DNA of 12,659 nucleotides from an uncultured Lachnospiraceae bacterium (GTDB lineage Bacteria > Bacillota > Clostridia > Lachnospirales > Lachnospiraceae), in NCBI GenBank assembly GCA_910579735.1, contig CAJTUZ010000044.1, forward strand, positions 1 through 12,659. The letters run 5' to 3'. The position numbers and the translations under genes are program-made. Of the stretch, positions 6,741-12,659 are shown piece after piece (position 1 is the first letter of the stretch; each line of letters begins with the position of its first letter). The notes beneath the pieces are model-generated. The model was not told the origin of the DNA. It made no database searches and saw nothing but the letters and a program-made list of their open reading frames with translations.

Positions 6741-7982
6741 TTACCCAAAATGCAAATGTTCCTGAAACAGTATTTTCCTGCTGCCCGGCATCACGGTTCC
6801 CACTTCATAGCAGTCATAGTATCTTTTTACTTTGTTTATCACATCCGCCGCATCCTCTCTGCCAGTCACGATCATAAGGCCTGCGCCGCAGTTAAAGGTG
6901 GAAAGCATCTCTTCCTCTTCTATGCTCCCTATCCGTTTTATATAGTCAAAGATCGGCAGTGTCCTTATTTTTGACAGATCGATCTCCGCGCATAAACCTT
7001 CCGGTATGATACGGCTTAAATTTCCTTCGATGCCGCCTCCGGTAATATGCGCCATCCCGTGCACACGATCCTTGATCGTTCTGATCGCTTTATAATAAGG
7101 TGTATGCACCTTCATGATCTGCTCGATAAAAGTCTCTCCGTCCACTTTATCCAGCTTGATCTGCGGCATCTTATCCATAAGCATCCTGACAAGCGAATAG
7201 CCGTTCGTATGCAGACCATTGGAAGCGACCGCAAGTACCGTATCCCCTTCCTTTATTGCCGAACCGTCAATAATCGCTTTCCTTGACAAGATTCCCGCAA
7301 TACTTGACGTCAGGATGTAAACGCCTTTTTCAACAACCTGCGGCTGAATCGAGGTTTCCCCTCCGACCAGTGCGCACTCATTCTCTTTACAGGCCTCCAC
7401 TATGCCCCTGACAAAAGATTTGACCGTTTCTTTCTCTGCATTTCCGCAGACGATCGTATCCAAAACCGCCAGCGGTCTTGCTCCCATCACCGCGATATCA
7501 TTAACGAGATGATTGATCATATCATGACAGATCGACTCACAGTATCCGTATTCCATTGCCAGTTTCTGCTTCGAACCGGGTTCTTCGGCTTTTAAAACCA
7601 ATACCGGATCGACAATGTCGGGAAAACGAATATCATAAAGAGAGGCAAAAGGTCCGAAGCCGTTTAATACCCGCTCGTCTTCCGTCTTCAGATATACTGC
7701 CATTTCTTTTTTCATCGCGTCCGTATAGGAGATATCCACACCTGCCTTTCTATAAGAAAAGTTCTCTCCGCTCTTCTCGCAGCCTACAAGAATCTCATCC
7801 ACAGTGACATGCAATAGTCCTGCCAGTTCCACCAGCATTTCCACATTCGGCAGAGTCCCTCTCTCCCATTTCGAAACCGCCTGAAAGGATACCTGTAGAC
7901 GCTCAGCCACTTCCGCCTGCGTCATGCCTGCTTCCTTTCTCTTCCGCACCATAAAATCCGCAATTTTTTTATTATCTAACAT
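6741..7982 (-). CDS. XRE helix-turn-helix fused to a divergent PurM (AIR synthase-like) domain
   Basis: Two-domain protein of 413 aa. Residues about 6-62 are an XRE helix-turn-helix (GMTQAEVAERL, SFQAVSKWERG, then VEMLVELAGLLHVTVDEIL). Residues about 76-405 match PurM, the aminoimidazole ribonucleotide synthase of purine synthesis: SYRKAGVDI (76-84), HLVNDIAVMGARPLAVLD (158-175), ALVGGET (204-210), NGLHTNGYSL (255-264), ITGGGIEGNL (313-322) and TFNCGAGLMI (362-371). The normally near-invariant TDGVGTK loop reads KAEEPGSK (131-138), and the GGETAEMPG segment reads GGETSIQPQ, so catalysis is doubtful. ATG 7982 is chosen because GGAGG lies 6 bases before it; the frame is open to 8024. No purine genes are nearby. 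It may be a ligand-sensing repressor built on an enzyme fold, or a self-regulating enzyme. Confidence 0.88.
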   Translation of the reverse strand: MLDNKKIADFMVRKRKEAGMTQAEVAERLQVSFQAVSKWERGTLPNVEMLVELAGLLHVTVDEILVGCEKSGENFSYRKAGVDISYTDAMKKEMAVYLKTEDERVLNGFGPFASLYDIRFPDIVDPVLVLKAEEPGSKQKLAMEYGYCESICHDMINHLVNDIAVMGARPLAVLDTIVCGNAEKETVKSFVRGIVEACKENECALVGGETSIQPQVVEKGVYILTSSIAGILSRKAIIDGSAIKEGDTVLAVASNGLHTNGYSLVRMLMDKMPQIKLDKVDGETFIEQIMKVHTPYYKAIRTIKDRVHGMAHITGGGIEGNLSRIIPEGLCAEIDLSKIRTLPIFDYIKRIGSIEEEEMLSTFNCGAGLMIVTGREDAADVINKVKRYYDCYEVGTVMPGSRKILFQEHLHFG

Positions 7983-8019
7983 AATCATCCTCCATGCCAT
8001 GACAACACCCTGTATTGAT

Positions 8020-8049
8020 AACATAACATCCCGCCGTAAGACCGGACAA
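8020..8049 (-). promoter_or_regulatory. Possible promoter of the XRE-PurM gene
   Basis: TTGTCC (8044-8049) and TATGTT (8020-8025) are 18 bases apart on the minus strand, in the 119-base gap before the XRE-PurM start. The match is moderate. The gene could instead be read through from the LysM gene upstream, since no clear terminator lies between them. Confidence 0.3.
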
Positions 8050-8059
8050 TAACCGGATT

Positions 8060-8078
8060 TTTGAAATTTGTTTTCAAA
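8060..8078. promoter_or_regulatory. AT-rich inverted repeat upstream of the XRE-PurM gene
   Basis: TTTGAAA and TTTCAAA form a perfect 7-bp inverted repeat with a 5-base spacer. It lies 78 bases upstream of the XRE-PurM start and just after the LysM stop codon. The dyad size fits an XRE operator, so autoregulation is possible. It is too AT-rich to be a good terminator. Confidence 0.35.
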
Positions 8079-8101
8079 CTCTACCGTGCGTTGATATCTT
8101 C

Positions 8102-9634
8102 TCAGGAAACGGTGTCTTCTATGGCTTCTTCGCCATCCTCCTTCTGCTCCGGCATCTGCAGCAATGTTCCCCGGAATATCAGACGTCCGTTACCGGAATC
8201 TTTTTTCCCCCGCTCCTGTGCCGCTGCCTCGATCACGGATTTATTCAGTTCGTAGATCTCCGCATAGCGAAACGGAGATTCTAACATTTGCCCGGCAATC
8301 TTCCAAAGCGTATCTCCTTCCTGCACAACGTACGTTTCCCTGTCTCCGGCTCCTTCCGTATCGCCGTCCCCCGGATAATCCGCCGCCTCCGGATCACCGT
8401 TTACTTCATAGTCCTGCGTTTCCTCCGGATAATAGTCCGCCGTATACGCGCTCTCCTGCGCCGAAAATTCCTGATATCCTACGTATAAATAGCGAACCGG
8501 GACATTGGTCTCATTGTCAGGACAGAAAACCGAAATGCTGTAACCCGAAAAATAATGCTCTTCCGCAGAAGGCAGACGGGATTCTCCCCTGTGGTTCAGC
8601 AAACGGATCCCTTCCGGACTGTTCCATTCACGCGTTCCGTAATATAAGATCCCAAAATGCGCTTCCCCGTTCCATGCCGATACCGTTTCTTCCAACGGCA
8701 TCAGAGAAACCGCCTCAATAAGCGGCCGCAGGTCCTTATCGATGTCAAAAACCGCCTCCTGTGTACCATGCAGATAAACGTCTATTTTCTTAGAACGGGC
8801 CGCATTGTACGTGATCAGATAGCTGTCCGTAAAATAACCGTTCTCATCAAAACCGTACAGCATCGTATCAAATGTCTCTATCGTTCCATCCGGCGCAAAA
8901 TGCAGATTAAAACTCGTCGCCAGACACAGCGTTTCCGGAAGATCCACTTTTTTCCTGATATCGTCTAAAATACCGTCTACTCCCGACTCATATAAATTAT
9001 CATGCACAAACGTAACGCTTCTTTTATGCATAAGATCATCCAGCGCCCACGACAGCATCCCGTTATAGGGGATGGCGCTCCTGACCACCAGAAAACTGCC
9101 GTATAATGCAATGACCGACAAAAAAATCCCCGCTGTCAGCCGGTACTTCCTTTTGCCAAGAACGGATACCGCCGACAATTTCAGATCCAATAAGTCTTTG
9201 TCTTTGGCTGTAAGGCAGCTTACATCCACTATAACGACAGACTTATCTTTCATAAAAATCTGCCAGTGGTCTTTCCTTTTAATAAACCATTTCACGGCTT
9301 CCGACATGATACCCCGCTCTGCCGTTACGTCTGCCGCTTCCCGTTTCCGCCTGTTATAACAGATCCACAGATACAGTCCGTATCCCGCGGCCGCCATCCA
9401 CCATAGCAGGCACAAAAGCAGTACCGGTACATTAATGCGCAGTCCGCCAAACTGACACAGAGAATACAAATGAAACCATGTTACACCCCAAACAAGCAGA
9501 TTGACCGGCCTTGTTATCACGTAACATACCGTTTTCCCCAAAAGCGAAGCGCCGCTATTTGCGCATGACAATTCCCTTATATTCCCATGTTCTTCCTTCG
9601 TCTGTTGACTCGTACTTTGCTTTGCTTCCGCCAT
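8102..9634 (-). CDS. Membrane protein with extracellular C-terminal LysM domain
   Basis: Protein of 510 aa. Hydrophobic segments at about 36-60 and 67-93 are followed by a basic cytoplasmic stretch (94-164), a third helix (165-187) and a large outer region (188-510). After an acidic Tyr/Gly/Asp-rich linker (about 397-432) the protein has a LysM domain at about 434-497: TYVVQEGDTLWKIAGQM, an ELNK segment and FRGTLLQMP. LysM domains bind N-acetylglucosamine-containing glycans such as peptidoglycan, so the outer part should contact the wall. The region 188-396 is not recognised. The start lies 80 bases inside the upstream M56 gene. ATG 9634 has GGAGG 12 bases before it, so a coupled overlapping start is likely, though a later GTG or TTG start cannot be excluded. 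Its place in the third module suggests it is a co-sensor or an output. Confidence 0.85.
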   Translation of the reverse strand: MAEAKQSTSQQTKEEHGNIRELSCANSGASLLGKTVCYVITRPVNLLVWGVTWFHLYSLCQFGGLRINVPVLLLCLLWWMAAAGYGLYLWICYNRRKREAADVTAERGIMSEAVKWFIKRKDHWQIFMKDKSVVIVDVSCLTAKDKDLLDLKLSAVSVLGKRKYRLTAGIFLSVIALYGSFLVVRSAIPYNGMLSWALDDLMHKRSVTFVHDNLYESGVDGILDDIRKKVDLPETLCLATSFNLHFAPDGTIETFDTMLYGFDENGYFTDSYLITYNAARSKKIDVYLHGTQEAVFDIDKDLRPLIEAVSLMPLEETVSAWNGEAHFGILYYGTREWNSPEGIRLLNHRGESRLPSAEEHYFSGYSISVFCPDNETNVPVRYLYVGYQEFSAQESAYTADYYPEETQDYEVNGDPEAADYPGDGDTEGAGDRETYVVQEGDTLWKIAGQMLESPFRYAEIYELNKSVIEAAAQERGKKDSGNGRLIFRGTLLQMPEQKEDGEEAIEDTVS

Positions 9635-11888
9635 ATTCCGAATAATCCTCCATTCCTACGTACAGACACAGAATGTCCCCCTGTATTTCCGGCGCATAAG
9701 CCATGGTATAGTATTCCGGCACATCCGAAAGCTCCTGCTGCTCCCATGTTTCGCCGCCATCTTCTGTCCGCCAGATATCGGGTGTCTCCGAATCCCGGAT
9801 TGTTACAAAACCTACCTGATTATTAATAAATACCGCTCCATTTGTCAGAGAATGGCCCTGCGTCATGACATTCGGCCCGGCATCTCCCACAAACTGCCAC
9901 GACTTCCCGCCATCTGTCGTACGAAACAATATCGTCGTTTCCTGCCAGACCACACGCTCGCCGGTAAAGACCAGAAATCCTTCCTGCCCGTTCTCCGGAA
10001 AGTCCACATAAATTTTCCTGCCGCCGAAAAACGCATTGGTAACGACGGATTTCTTAAAACTCTGACTTTCTTCTTCATAAAAAATTACGGAAAACGGTAC
10101 GGCATTATCTCCGCCGTATGCAAATATGATCTTGTTTTCATCCACCTGATAGCTGCCAGGTTGTAAAGAAGTCAGCCTGCCATCCATTTCATCTCCTCTG
10201 TAAAAGAGTTCCTCTAACGAGATCGGCACTTCTTTCCATACCCCGTCCGCACCGCTTACCCGTAAAACGTCATCGCTTATGTCCGTCTGATAAGCGTTTT
10301 CTACAGTATTTTTGCCCGTTGTCGTCTGCGAAGAAGCATTTTCCTCTGCAGATGCTGCCGCAGATATATCATCGATTTCGTATATCAGATCGATTTTCGG
10401 TATATCGGCAAAATCCGCCTGTGCATACTGTCCCATATAAGCCTGCAAAACCTCGTCCGTTTCCGCTACTCCTTCCAGTTCAAAAACATAATCTTTCACC
10501 ATACGAATGTGCAGCGTCCAGTCAAAATATGCATAATATCCGCTTTCTTCATGCGTAATCTGCGCCCTGTCCTTTAATATTTGCGGAAATGCAGCAAGTT
10601 CACTCTCCTCATACCCGATATAATACTTGCAGATCACCGCAAAGACAGCGTCATTTTTATCCCCTGCAAGCAGTCTGCTGTAAACGGATTCCGCTATGGA
10701 ATACCACGTACCTTCCAAGCTCCACTCTGATGCCCTGTCCGGATCGTCATAATAAGTGACGTATCTTTGCAATAATAAGAGCACGGCGTCCCCATAATGA
10801 TCCGCATCCTGAAGCCGGACCTGCCACGGTCCTTCCGCTTCATAGGGAAGGAGCGCAAACTCTTTTGTTTCGTATAAATCTTTGCCGTTGCGCTCATTGA
10901 AATAGGCATCCCCGGAAACCGGCTCTAATTTCACCATCTCATCAATTGCTGTCTGCGTAAAGCTCTCCGGCAGTTCATATCCTTCATAAAAAGAAATTTC
11001 CATCCCCGTCTCTTTTTCCCGGATCAAATATCTTTCATATAAACCGCCTCCGATACGATACAGACAAAATCCCACATCCAGCAATAAAACGCCGATTCCG
11101 CAGTATGCCAGAAAATCCCATTTCTTTTCCGCCTTCATGACTGCAGAGATTCTGGCTTTCATCATTTGTTTCCCATGATAGAAATAAGCAGAATAGGCCT
11201 CTCCCCTCACTCTTTCCATCCTCAGGCATTCTAACAGCGCATAGCCATATTCTTTTCTTGCTTCAATATCTTTTCCTTCCACGACCGCCTCATCGCAGGC
11301 TACTTCTATGTCACGATAGCTGACTGCTTTTAACAGATAAATAATCGGCTGAAACCATAAAAACGACTGTAACAGCAGCATAAACAATTTATAAAGCATA
11401 TCCCTGTTCCGGATGTGGCAGCATTCATGCAGGAAAATAAAGTGCAGAACCTGCGGACTGTAATCCTTATCCGGCAATATCAGGATCGGATTCCGAAAAC
11501 CGATTAAAAACGGCTCCCTGATCTCTCCGTTCCGGTAAAGAAGAAATTTCTCCGTCTTTCTTCTATGCAGTCCCGTTTCATAAACGGCCGCTTCGAAATT
11601 TTCCCTGATCTCGGTTTCCGGTATGATACTTAACTGATCGACACAACGTCTGCGGAACCGCATATAATTCAGGTAATGCAATACCATAACCAGACCCGCC
11701 GACATGCTCCAGACACATAACGCCAGCTTTCGCCAGTGAAAATATAACGCATATGGCATATTAAAATGGTTTACCACACGGTTTATAAAATAATCGAGCC
11801 GGGTATTGTTCTCCAGGAAAAGCAGATGCCACAGCAAAATCTGCAGCGCCAGAATCGCCCATATCACTTTTCTCCATTTCGCTCTCAT
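9555..11888 (-). CDS. M56-family (BlaR1-type) metalloprotease with C-terminal Asp-box repeats, module 3
   Basis: Membrane zinc protease of 777 aa. Helices at about 8-26 and 52-74 precede the cytoplasmic domain, one fewer than in the other two M56 proteins here; the basic N-terminus then faces inward, which keeps the protease inside. The core holds EPFLIGFRNPILILP (125-139), the zinc motif HECCH (154-158), FQPIIYLLKAVS and IEVACDEAVV (194-203). A helix at about 258-277 leads to the outer part. Near the C-terminus are three S/T-x-D-x-G-x-x-W Asp boxes: TTDGGKSW (657-664), TEDGGETW (708-715) and STDEGRTW (761-768), about 50 residues apart, as in BNR/sialidase-like propeller blades. No catalytic sialidase set is evident. 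The start has GGGGA at a spacing of 7-8; BlaI ends 33 bases upstream. Confidence 0.9.
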   Translation of the reverse strand: MRAKWRKVIWAILALQILLWHLLFLENNTRLDYFINRVVNHFNMPYALYFHWRKLALCVWSMSAGLVMVLHYLNYMRFRRRCVDQLSIIPETEIRENFEAAVYETGLHRRKTEKFLLYRNGEIREPFLIGFRNPILILPDKDYSPQVLHFIFLHECCHIRNRDMLYKLFMLLLQSFLWFQPIIYLLKAVSYRDIEVACDEAVVEGKDIEARKEYGYALLECLRMERVRGEAYSAYFYHGKQMMKARISAVMKAEKKWDFLAYCGIGVLLLDVGFCLYRIGGGLYERYLIREKETGMEISFYEGYELPESFTQTAIDEMVKLEPVSGDAYFNERNGKDLYETKEFALLPYEAEGPWQVRLQDADHYGDAVLLLLQRYVTYYDDPDRASEWSLEGTWYSIAESVYSRLLAGDKNDAVFAVICKYYIGYEESELAAFPQILKDRAQITHEESGYYAYFDWTLHIRMVKDYVFELEGVAETDEVLQAYMGQYAQADFADIPKIDLIYEIDDISAAASAEENASSQTTTGKNTVENAYQTDISDDVLRVSGADGVWKEVPISLEELFYRGDEMDGRLTSLQPGSYQVDENKIIFAYGGDNAVPFSVIFYEEESQSFKKSVVTNAFFGGRKIYVDFPENGQEGFLVFTGERVVWQETTILFRTTDGGKSWQFVGDAGPNVMTQGHSLTNGAVFINNQVGFVTIRDSETPDIWRTEDGGETWEQQELSDVPEYYTMAYAPEIQGDILCLYVGMEDYSEYGGSKAKYESTDEGRTWEYKGIVMRK

Positions 11889-11921
11889 AATGATTCCCCT
11901 GCCTTTCTTTTATTCCGTCTG

Positions 11922-12320
11922 TCAATCTGTATTTTCTTCTCTCCGCCCACTTTCCGCAGCCGGGCTTTTCTCCTCGATAAACGTCCGCAGATCGTCTATA
12001 TCCTGCGAAGAAAGTCCGTCCCCGTCATATAAAGCCATCACGAAATTTTTCAGCGAATTCTGATACATCTTCTGCAAAATTTTACGGCTTTCTTTTTGCA
12101 GGTATTCCTCTTCCCTTATTAACGGTGTATACCAGTTGATCTTACCGATCTTCTCCACACTGACAAAACCCTTCGCTTCCAATCGATTTAAAAATGACAA
12201 GATTGTAGGCGCAGCCACCTCTTTTTGCAGGCGCTCTTCAATCTCCATTCTGTTGACCGCTCTGCCATACGCCCAAATGATCATCATGATCTCCAATTCT
12301 GATTCCGGTAATCTTTTCAT
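11922..12320 (-). CDS. BlaI/MecI/CopY-family repressor (module 3)
   Basis: Predicted winged-helix repressor of 132 aa. It begins MKRLPESELEIMMIIWAYGR, has a VNRMEIEERLQKEV helix and the recognition-helix region AAPTILSFLNRLEAKGFVSV, then a C-terminal dimerisation helix set with GLSSQDIDDLRTFIEEK and a short charged tail. The usual tryptophan just before the recognition helix, present in BlaI of modules 1 and 2, is missing here. ATG 12320 follows AAGAGGA at suitable spacing. A TTGACA promoter with two TTTACAnTTGCCTAA repeats lies just upstream. The gene leads the M56/LysM operon and diverges from the flagellin gene. Family call strong; signal unknown. Confidence 0.92.
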   Translation of the reverse strand: MKRLPESELEIMMIIWAYGRAVNRMEIEERLQKEVAAPTILSFLNRLEAKGFVSVEKIGKINWYTPLIREEEYLQKESRKILQKMYQNSLKNFVMALYDGDGLSSQDIDDLRTFIEEKSPAAESGRREENTD

Positions 12321-12370
12321 GTTTATTCCTCTTTCTTGATTCTCGCACTGCTTCTTATTACTTTTTAATT

Positions 12371-12411
12371 TTTACATTTGCCTAATATATGCTTATTTTA
12401 CAATTGCCTAA
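12371..12411. promoter_or_regulatory. Operator repeats of BlaI module 3
   Basis: TTTACATTTGCCTAA (12371-12385) and TTTACAATTGCCTAA (12397-12411) are direct repeats with 14 of 15 bases identical, spaced 26 bp. The upstream one overlaps the -10 box and spacer; the other lies just after the predicted start. The spacing is nearly the same as the 27 bp between the two operators of module 2. Each repeat is only weakly dyadic around its centre. Confidence 0.65.
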
Positions 12412-12423
12412 AATGAATGTCAA
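12395..12423 (-). promoter_or_regulatory. Promoter of the BlaI/M56/LysM operon (module 3)
   Basis: On the minus strand TTGACA (12418-12423) is followed after exactly 17 bases by TAAAAT (12395-12400). Transcription would start near 12388, about 68 bases before the BlaI start codon. The layout is the same as in modules 1 and 2. Confidence 0.78.
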
Positions 12424-12477
12424 GACCGGACTTCAGATTCTACAATTTTTCCCTATTATCCTATCATGAGAAAAAAA

Positions 12478-12490
12478 TATAATCCGATAT
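12478..12490 (+). promoter_or_regulatory. Flagellin promoter, sigma-28-like -10 (with overlapping TATAAT)
   Basis: TCCGATAT (12483-12490) matches seven of eight bases of the GCCGATAT -10 element used by the motility sigma factor SigD/FliA in Gram-positive bacteria. A TAAA -35 is not seen at the expected 14-16 bases upstream, which weakens the call. A TATAAT (12478-12483) overlaps it and could give housekeeping transcription. Either would yield a leader of about 55-65 bases. Confidence 0.5.
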
Positions 12491-12517
12491 ATATTTTAAT
12501 ATACAATTTTATTTACA

Positions 12518-12533
12518 AATGCAGGGATGCATT
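12518..12533 (+). promoter_or_regulatory. CsrA-type hairpin site in the flagellin leader (site 1)
   Basis: AATGCA-GGGA-TGCATT is a perfect 6-bp stem presenting GGA in a four-base loop, the form preferred by the RNA-binding regulator CsrA. It lies 20 bases before a second copy of its core decamer GCAGGGATGC. In Bacillus subtilis, CsrA represses flagellin (hag) translation through two leader sites of this kind. The CsrA link here is inference from motif and position. Confidence 0.6.
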
Positions 12534-12540
12534 AGAAAGA

Positions 12541-12550
12541 GCAGGGATGC
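12541..12550 (+). promoter_or_regulatory. CsrA-type site overlapping the flagellin ribosome binding site (site 2)
   Basis: GCAGGGATGC is an exact repeat of 12521-12530. Its AGGGA is the only Shine-Dalgarno-like sequence before the ATG at 12553, so a protein bound here would directly block ribosome entry. Confidence 0.6.
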
Positions 12551-12552
12551 CT

Positions 12553-12659
12553 ATGGTTATAAAACACAATATAACGGCGATGAACGCCAATCGTATGTTC
12601 AATCTGACAAACAGAAATCAGGCAAAATCTACCGAAAAATTATCTTCGGGATATAAGAT
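12553..12659 (+). CDS. fliC: Flagellin, N-terminal fragment (cut by window edge)
   Basis: The first 35 codons of a flagellin, the filament subunit of the flagellum, exported through the flagellar type III system. MVIKHNITAMNANRMFNLTN followed by KSTEKLSSGYK is the classic conserved N-terminal D0 helix start. The gene runs off the right edge. ATG 12553 is chosen because it yields the family-standard start and sits 6 bases after AGGG; an in-frame ATG at 12547 would add only two residues and lies inside the ribosome site. It diverges from BlaI module 3. The gene is called hag in Bacillus; several paralogues are common in this group, so the exact copy is unknown. Confidence 0.9.
   Translation, partial: MVIKHNITAMNANRMFNLTNRNQAKSTEKLSSGYK

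Noticed and set aside
8042..8057. CCGG...CCGG near a T-run after the LysM gene as a terminator
   Set aside because: The stem has just 4 bp of self-complementary CCGG and the T-run lies on the plus-strand side, wrong for the minus-strand LysM gene.
9555..9850. Sialidase activity for the Asp-box M56 protein
   Set aside because: Asp boxes are structural. No arginine triad or FRIP motif is seen and the region is far shorter than a full sialidase.
944..12320. Reading the BlaI/M56 pairs as classical beta-lactam resistance operons
   Set aside because: No beta-lactamase, PBP2a or penicillin-binding sensor domain is visible, and the ectodomains are of other types. Resistance is not supported.
1..12659. 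CRISPR arrays, tRNA or rRNA genes, insertion sequences, toxin-antitoxin pairs
   Set aside because: Both strands were read for regular spaced repeats, cloverleaf-like stretches, terminal inverted repeats with transposase, and small paired genes; none was found.

Overview
The window looks like a chromosomal piece of a motile, Gram-positive Firmicute, most likely a Lachnospiraceae-type Clostridium. The grounds are AGGAGG-type ribosome binding sites, near-consensus TTGACA/TATAAT promoters, moderate GC in most of the window, BlaI/M56 gene pairs, and a flagellin N-terminus whose leader carries CsrA-like sites. Family-level taxonomy is inference. The leftmost ~0.9 kb is visibly more AT-rich than the rest.

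Layout, left to right. (1) 54-641, minus: a small XRE repressor with three membrane helices; two copies of an 18-bp palindrome lie upstream. (2) 944-3612, minus: BlaI-type repressor overlapping an M56 (BlaR1-type) membrane metalloprotease whose outer part ends in a DUF4825-like domain. (3) 3812-5910, minus: a second BlaI/M56 pair with an unrelated outer domain. (4) 6118-6654, plus: a Nudix hydrolase, convergent on the next gene and separated from it by a strong bidirectional terminator. (5) 6741-7982, minus: an XRE DNA-binding domain fused to a PurM/AIR-synthase-like domain that has lost one signature loop. (6) 8102-12320, minus: a third module, BlaI, then an M56 protease ending in Asp-box (BNR-like) repeats, then an overlapping gene for a membrane protein with an extracellular LysM domain. 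(7) 12553 to the right edge, plus: the first codons of a flagellin, cut off by the window.

The central theme is three BlaI-M56 signalling modules within about 11.4 kb. In the family model, an outer sensor domain activates the cytoplasmic zinc protease, and the dimeric BlaI repressor is inactivated and leaves its operator. Here no beta-lactamase or penicillin-binding sensor domain is seen. The three ectodomains differ from one another, and each blaI promoter has the same frame (TTGACA, 17-bp spacer, -10 box) but a different operator sequence: GGTATAC half-sites, GTCTAT half-sites, or TTTACAnTTGCCTAA repeats. This looks like three insulated sensors, each controlling its own synthesis, possibly of cell-envelope state; the LysM partner supports a wall-related input for the third. 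With the membrane XRE protein and the XRE-PurM fusion, nearly every gene except the Nudix and flagellin genes is a signal-responsive regulator or its partner.

All function calls come from reading motifs by eye. No database search was possible.
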